NCBI RefSeq assembly: GCF_024438035.1
Contig: NZ_JANFQF010000018.1
Span: forward strand, 1 to 64,000
Direction of reading: 5' to 3'
DNA length: 64,000 nucleotides
Source: Rhodococcus tibetensis
Lineage (GTDB): Bacteria; Actinomycetota; Actinomycetes; Mycobacteriales; Mycobacteriaceae
A model generated the notes under the pieces. The model saw nothing but the letters and a program-made list of their open reading frames with translations, was not told where the DNA came from and searched no databases. The stretch's first letter is position 1; every line of letters starts with the position of its first letter. The translations under genes and the position numbers were made by a program. This document shows positions 62,292-64,000 of the stretch, piece after piece.

Positions 62292-63881
62292 GTGCGTGCA
62301 GCTACGAGGAAGGCTAGTCCCCTGAGCAAGATCACTGTCGACCATGAAGACGACGCGACCGAGACCACGCTGTCCGCGCAACTCGACTCCACTCACGTCG
62401 CTCCCACCTTTGCCGAACTCGGTGTTCGTGACGAAATCGTCCGGGCTCTCGACGAAAAGGGCATCGAGCGTACATTCGCCATCCAGGAACTCACGCTGCC
62501 GCTCGCCCTCGCAGGCGATGACCTGATCGGTCAGGCCCGCACGGGCATGGGCAAGACGTTCGGTTTCGGTGTCCCGCTTCTCCACCGCATCTCCAGCGGA
62601 ACCACCGGAACGGCCAAGCTCGACGGCACCCCCCGGGCATTGGTCATCGTTCCCACCCGCGAGCTGTGCATCCAGGTCACCAAGGACCTCGAGAATGCGG
62701 CGAAGTACCTGAAGGGCGAAAAGGACAAGCTCGAAGTCCTCGCCATCTACGGGGGCCGCCCCTACGAAACCCAGATCGCGACGCTCCAGAAGGGCGCCGA
62801 CGTGGTCGTGGGAACTCCCGGTCGTCTCCTCGACCTGGCCAAGCAGGGCCATCTGATTCTGGGCAAGGTCGAGGTATTGGTGCTGGACGAGGCAGACGAG
62901 ATGCTTGATCTCGGCTTCCTGCCCGACATCGAGCGCATCCTCGGCATGGTTCCGGACAAGCGCCAGACGATGCTGTTCTCGGCCACCATGCCGGGTCCGA
63001 TCATCACCCTGGCCCGCACGTTCCTCACCCAGCCCACGCACATCCGTGCGGAGGAGGCCGAGTCCTCCGCGATCCACGAGCGCACCAGCCAGCACATCTA
63101 CCGCTCGCACGCCCTCGACAAGGCGGAGATGGTGGCCCGCGTGCTCCAGGCGGACGGCCGGGGCGCGACGATGATCTTCACGCGCACCAAGCGCACCGCG
63201 CAGAAGGTAGCGGACGACCTCGCGGAGCGTGGCTTCGCCGTCGGCTCCGTGCACGGCGACCTCGGTCAGATCGCCCGTGAGAAGGCACTCAAGGCGTTCC
63301 GCTCGGGCAAGATCGACGTCCTCGTCGCCACCGATGTCGCGGCCCGCGGTATCGACATCGACGACGTCACCCACGTGATCAACTACCAGTGTCCCGAGGA
63401 CGAGAAGACCTACGTTCACCGCATCGGCCGTACCGGCCGCGCGGGACGCACCGGCATCGCGGTCACCCTGGTGGACTGGGACGACATTCCCCGGTGGCAG
63501 CTCATCGACAAGGCACTGGGCCTCGACATCCCCGATCCTGTCGAGACCTACTCCAGTTCACCCCACTTCTACGAGGAGCTGTCCATCCCGGCGGAGGCCT
63601 CCGGTTCTGTGAAGGCTCCGGCAGCGAAGGTCGACAAGCCCGCACCTGCCGAAGAGGACGAGAGCACCGAGCGGGCGCCCCGCGCGACTCGCACCCGTAC
63701 TCGTCGTCGCACTCGCGGTGGACATCCTGCCGACAGCGTGGGCCCCAAGTCGGTCGCGCCCGAGACGACGGCCCCGGAATCCGCTGCGTCGGGCGACACC
63801 GAGGGTGACGGTGCGTCCAAGCCGCGACGTCGCCGCCGCCGCAGGACCACCAAGGTCGGCGCCACGACGAACGCGGAGTAA
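62292..63881 (+). CDS. rhlE: DEAD-box RNA helicase (RhlE-like)
   Basis: 529 residues from the GTG at 62292. Motifs: Q motif (FAELGV... FAIQELTLPLAL), Walker A ARTGMGKTFGFG, VPTREL, GTPGRLLDL, DEAD in VLVLDEADEMLDLG, SATMP, ARGIDIDD and HRIGRTGRAGR. The tail from about residue 430 is basic and Arg-rich, suited to RNA binding. It remodels RNA, perhaps ribosomal or in mRNA decay. The GTG has no ribosome site; a CTG at 62322 lies 8 nt after GAGGAAGG and may be the real start (519 residues). Confidence 0.92.
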   Translation: MRAATRKASPLSKITVDHEDDATETTLSAQLDSTHVAPTFAELGVRDEIVRALDEKGIERTFAIQELTLPLALAGDDLIGQARTGMGKTFGFGVPLLHRISSGTTGTAKLDGTPRALVIVPTRELCIQVTKDLENAAKYLKGEKDKLEVLAIYGGRPYETQIATLQKGADVVVGTPGRLLDLAKQGHLILGKVEVLVLDEADEMLDLGFLPDIERILGMVPDKRQTMLFSATMPGPIITLARTFLTQPTHIRAEEAESSAIHERTSQHIYRSHALDKAEMVARVLQADGRGATMIFTRTKRTAQKVADDLAERGFAVGSVHGDLGQIAREKALKAFRSGKIDVLVATDVAARGIDIDDVTHVINYQCPEDEKTYVHRIGRTGRAGRTGIAVTLVDWDDIPRWQLIDKALGLDIPDPVETYSSSPHFYEELSIPAEASGSVKAPAAKVDKPAPAEEDESTERAPRATRTRTRRRTRGGHPADSVGPKSVAPETTAPESAASGDTEGDGASKPRRRRRRRTTKVGATTNAE

Positions 63882-63890
63882 ATCACTACC

Positions 63891-64000
63891 GTGCTCGCAC
63901 CTGAGCGGCGCTCGCGCGCCGATCTCGCCGTCGCCGCCGGTTTAGCAGTGGTCGTTGCGGTCGCGCTGACCGTGGTGTGGTTCCGCAGCGACGCCCGGGG
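63891..64000 (+). CDS. 5' end of a membrane protein, cut by window edge
   Basis: The frame from the GTG at 63891 reads LAPERRSRADLAVAAGLAVV and continues into a hydrophobic segment (VAVALTVVWF), then SDAR at the edge. It starts 9 bp after the helicase stop, so the two are co-transcribed. In mycobacteria an Ala/Val-rich membrane-anchored protein follows rhlE; the visible part fits, but the function cannot be judged. Confidence 0.6.
   Translation, partial: MLAPERRSRADLAVAAGLAVVVAVALTVVWFRSDAR

Overview
The window is a high-GC actinobacterial chromosome segment, most likely Rhodococcus or a close Corynebacteriales relative. The evidence is gene order, which follows the Mycobacterium tuberculosis chromosome in several blocks (smpB-ftsX-ftsE-membrane protein-mscS-prfB; hisN-fadE24-fadE23; the run from the PPA1309/UPF0182/PDZ genes through whiB7, uvrD2, mrx1, nudC, adnB, adnA, lipV to rhlE). 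Protein lengths often match the mycobacterial orthologues as I remember them. The tmRNA tag (ADSNQRDYALAA) is also of this type. Names such as fadE23 or adnA rest on this synteny plus motifs; no database search was possible.

Layout: 0.2-5.2 kb, minus strand: DsbA-like protein, MauE/DoxX-like protein, MFS exporter, phosphoglucomutase and a tandem crcB pair. 5.3-7.1 kb: secreted CocE/NonD-type hydrolase. 7.1-13.2 kb, minus strand: tmRNA, EamA transporter, smpB, ftsX, ftsE, Thr/Pro-rich membrane protein, mscS, prfB. 13.3-18.7 kb, plus strand: hisN, fadE24-fadE23 behind a twin-operator promoter, then an acyl-CoA synthetase. 18.8-20.9 kb: initiator tRNA and two rpf paralogues with duplicated structured leaders. 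21-30 kb: UPF0182, PPA1309, PDZ/Lon-type protease, zincin-like protein, orphan cyclodehydratase-like protein, ABC1 kinase and whiB7. whiB7 has a long attenuator-type leader with an upstream ORF and a WhiB7-type promoter. 30.5-43.3 kb: genome maintenance and redox genes (uvrD2, mycoredoxin, nudC, K+ channel, adnB, adnA, hydrolase, alkyltransferase-like protein).

43.3-56.5 kb is a metabolic block inserted relative to the mycobacterial order: secreted lipase, MocR regulator, MobA-MoeA fusion, a narK-nirB-nirD-hemD-like-cbiX nitrate/nitrite assimilation operon that can also supply siroheme, and a NimT-type transporter with a divergent GntR regulator. The conserved order resumes at 56.5-64 kb: TIGR02569 protein, moeZ, DUF3152 zincin, fasR-like TetR, DUF3107, ferritin-like protein, rhlE-like DEAD helicase, and the start of a membrane protein cut by the window edge.

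The most interesting features are the whiB7 leader, the duplicated rpf leaders (candidate c-di-AMP riboswitches), the twin operators at fadE24, the orphan TOMM-cyclodehydratase-like/zincin/ABC1 module, and a NudC without its zinc cysteines. No CRISPR array, prophage or intact insertion sequence was seen.
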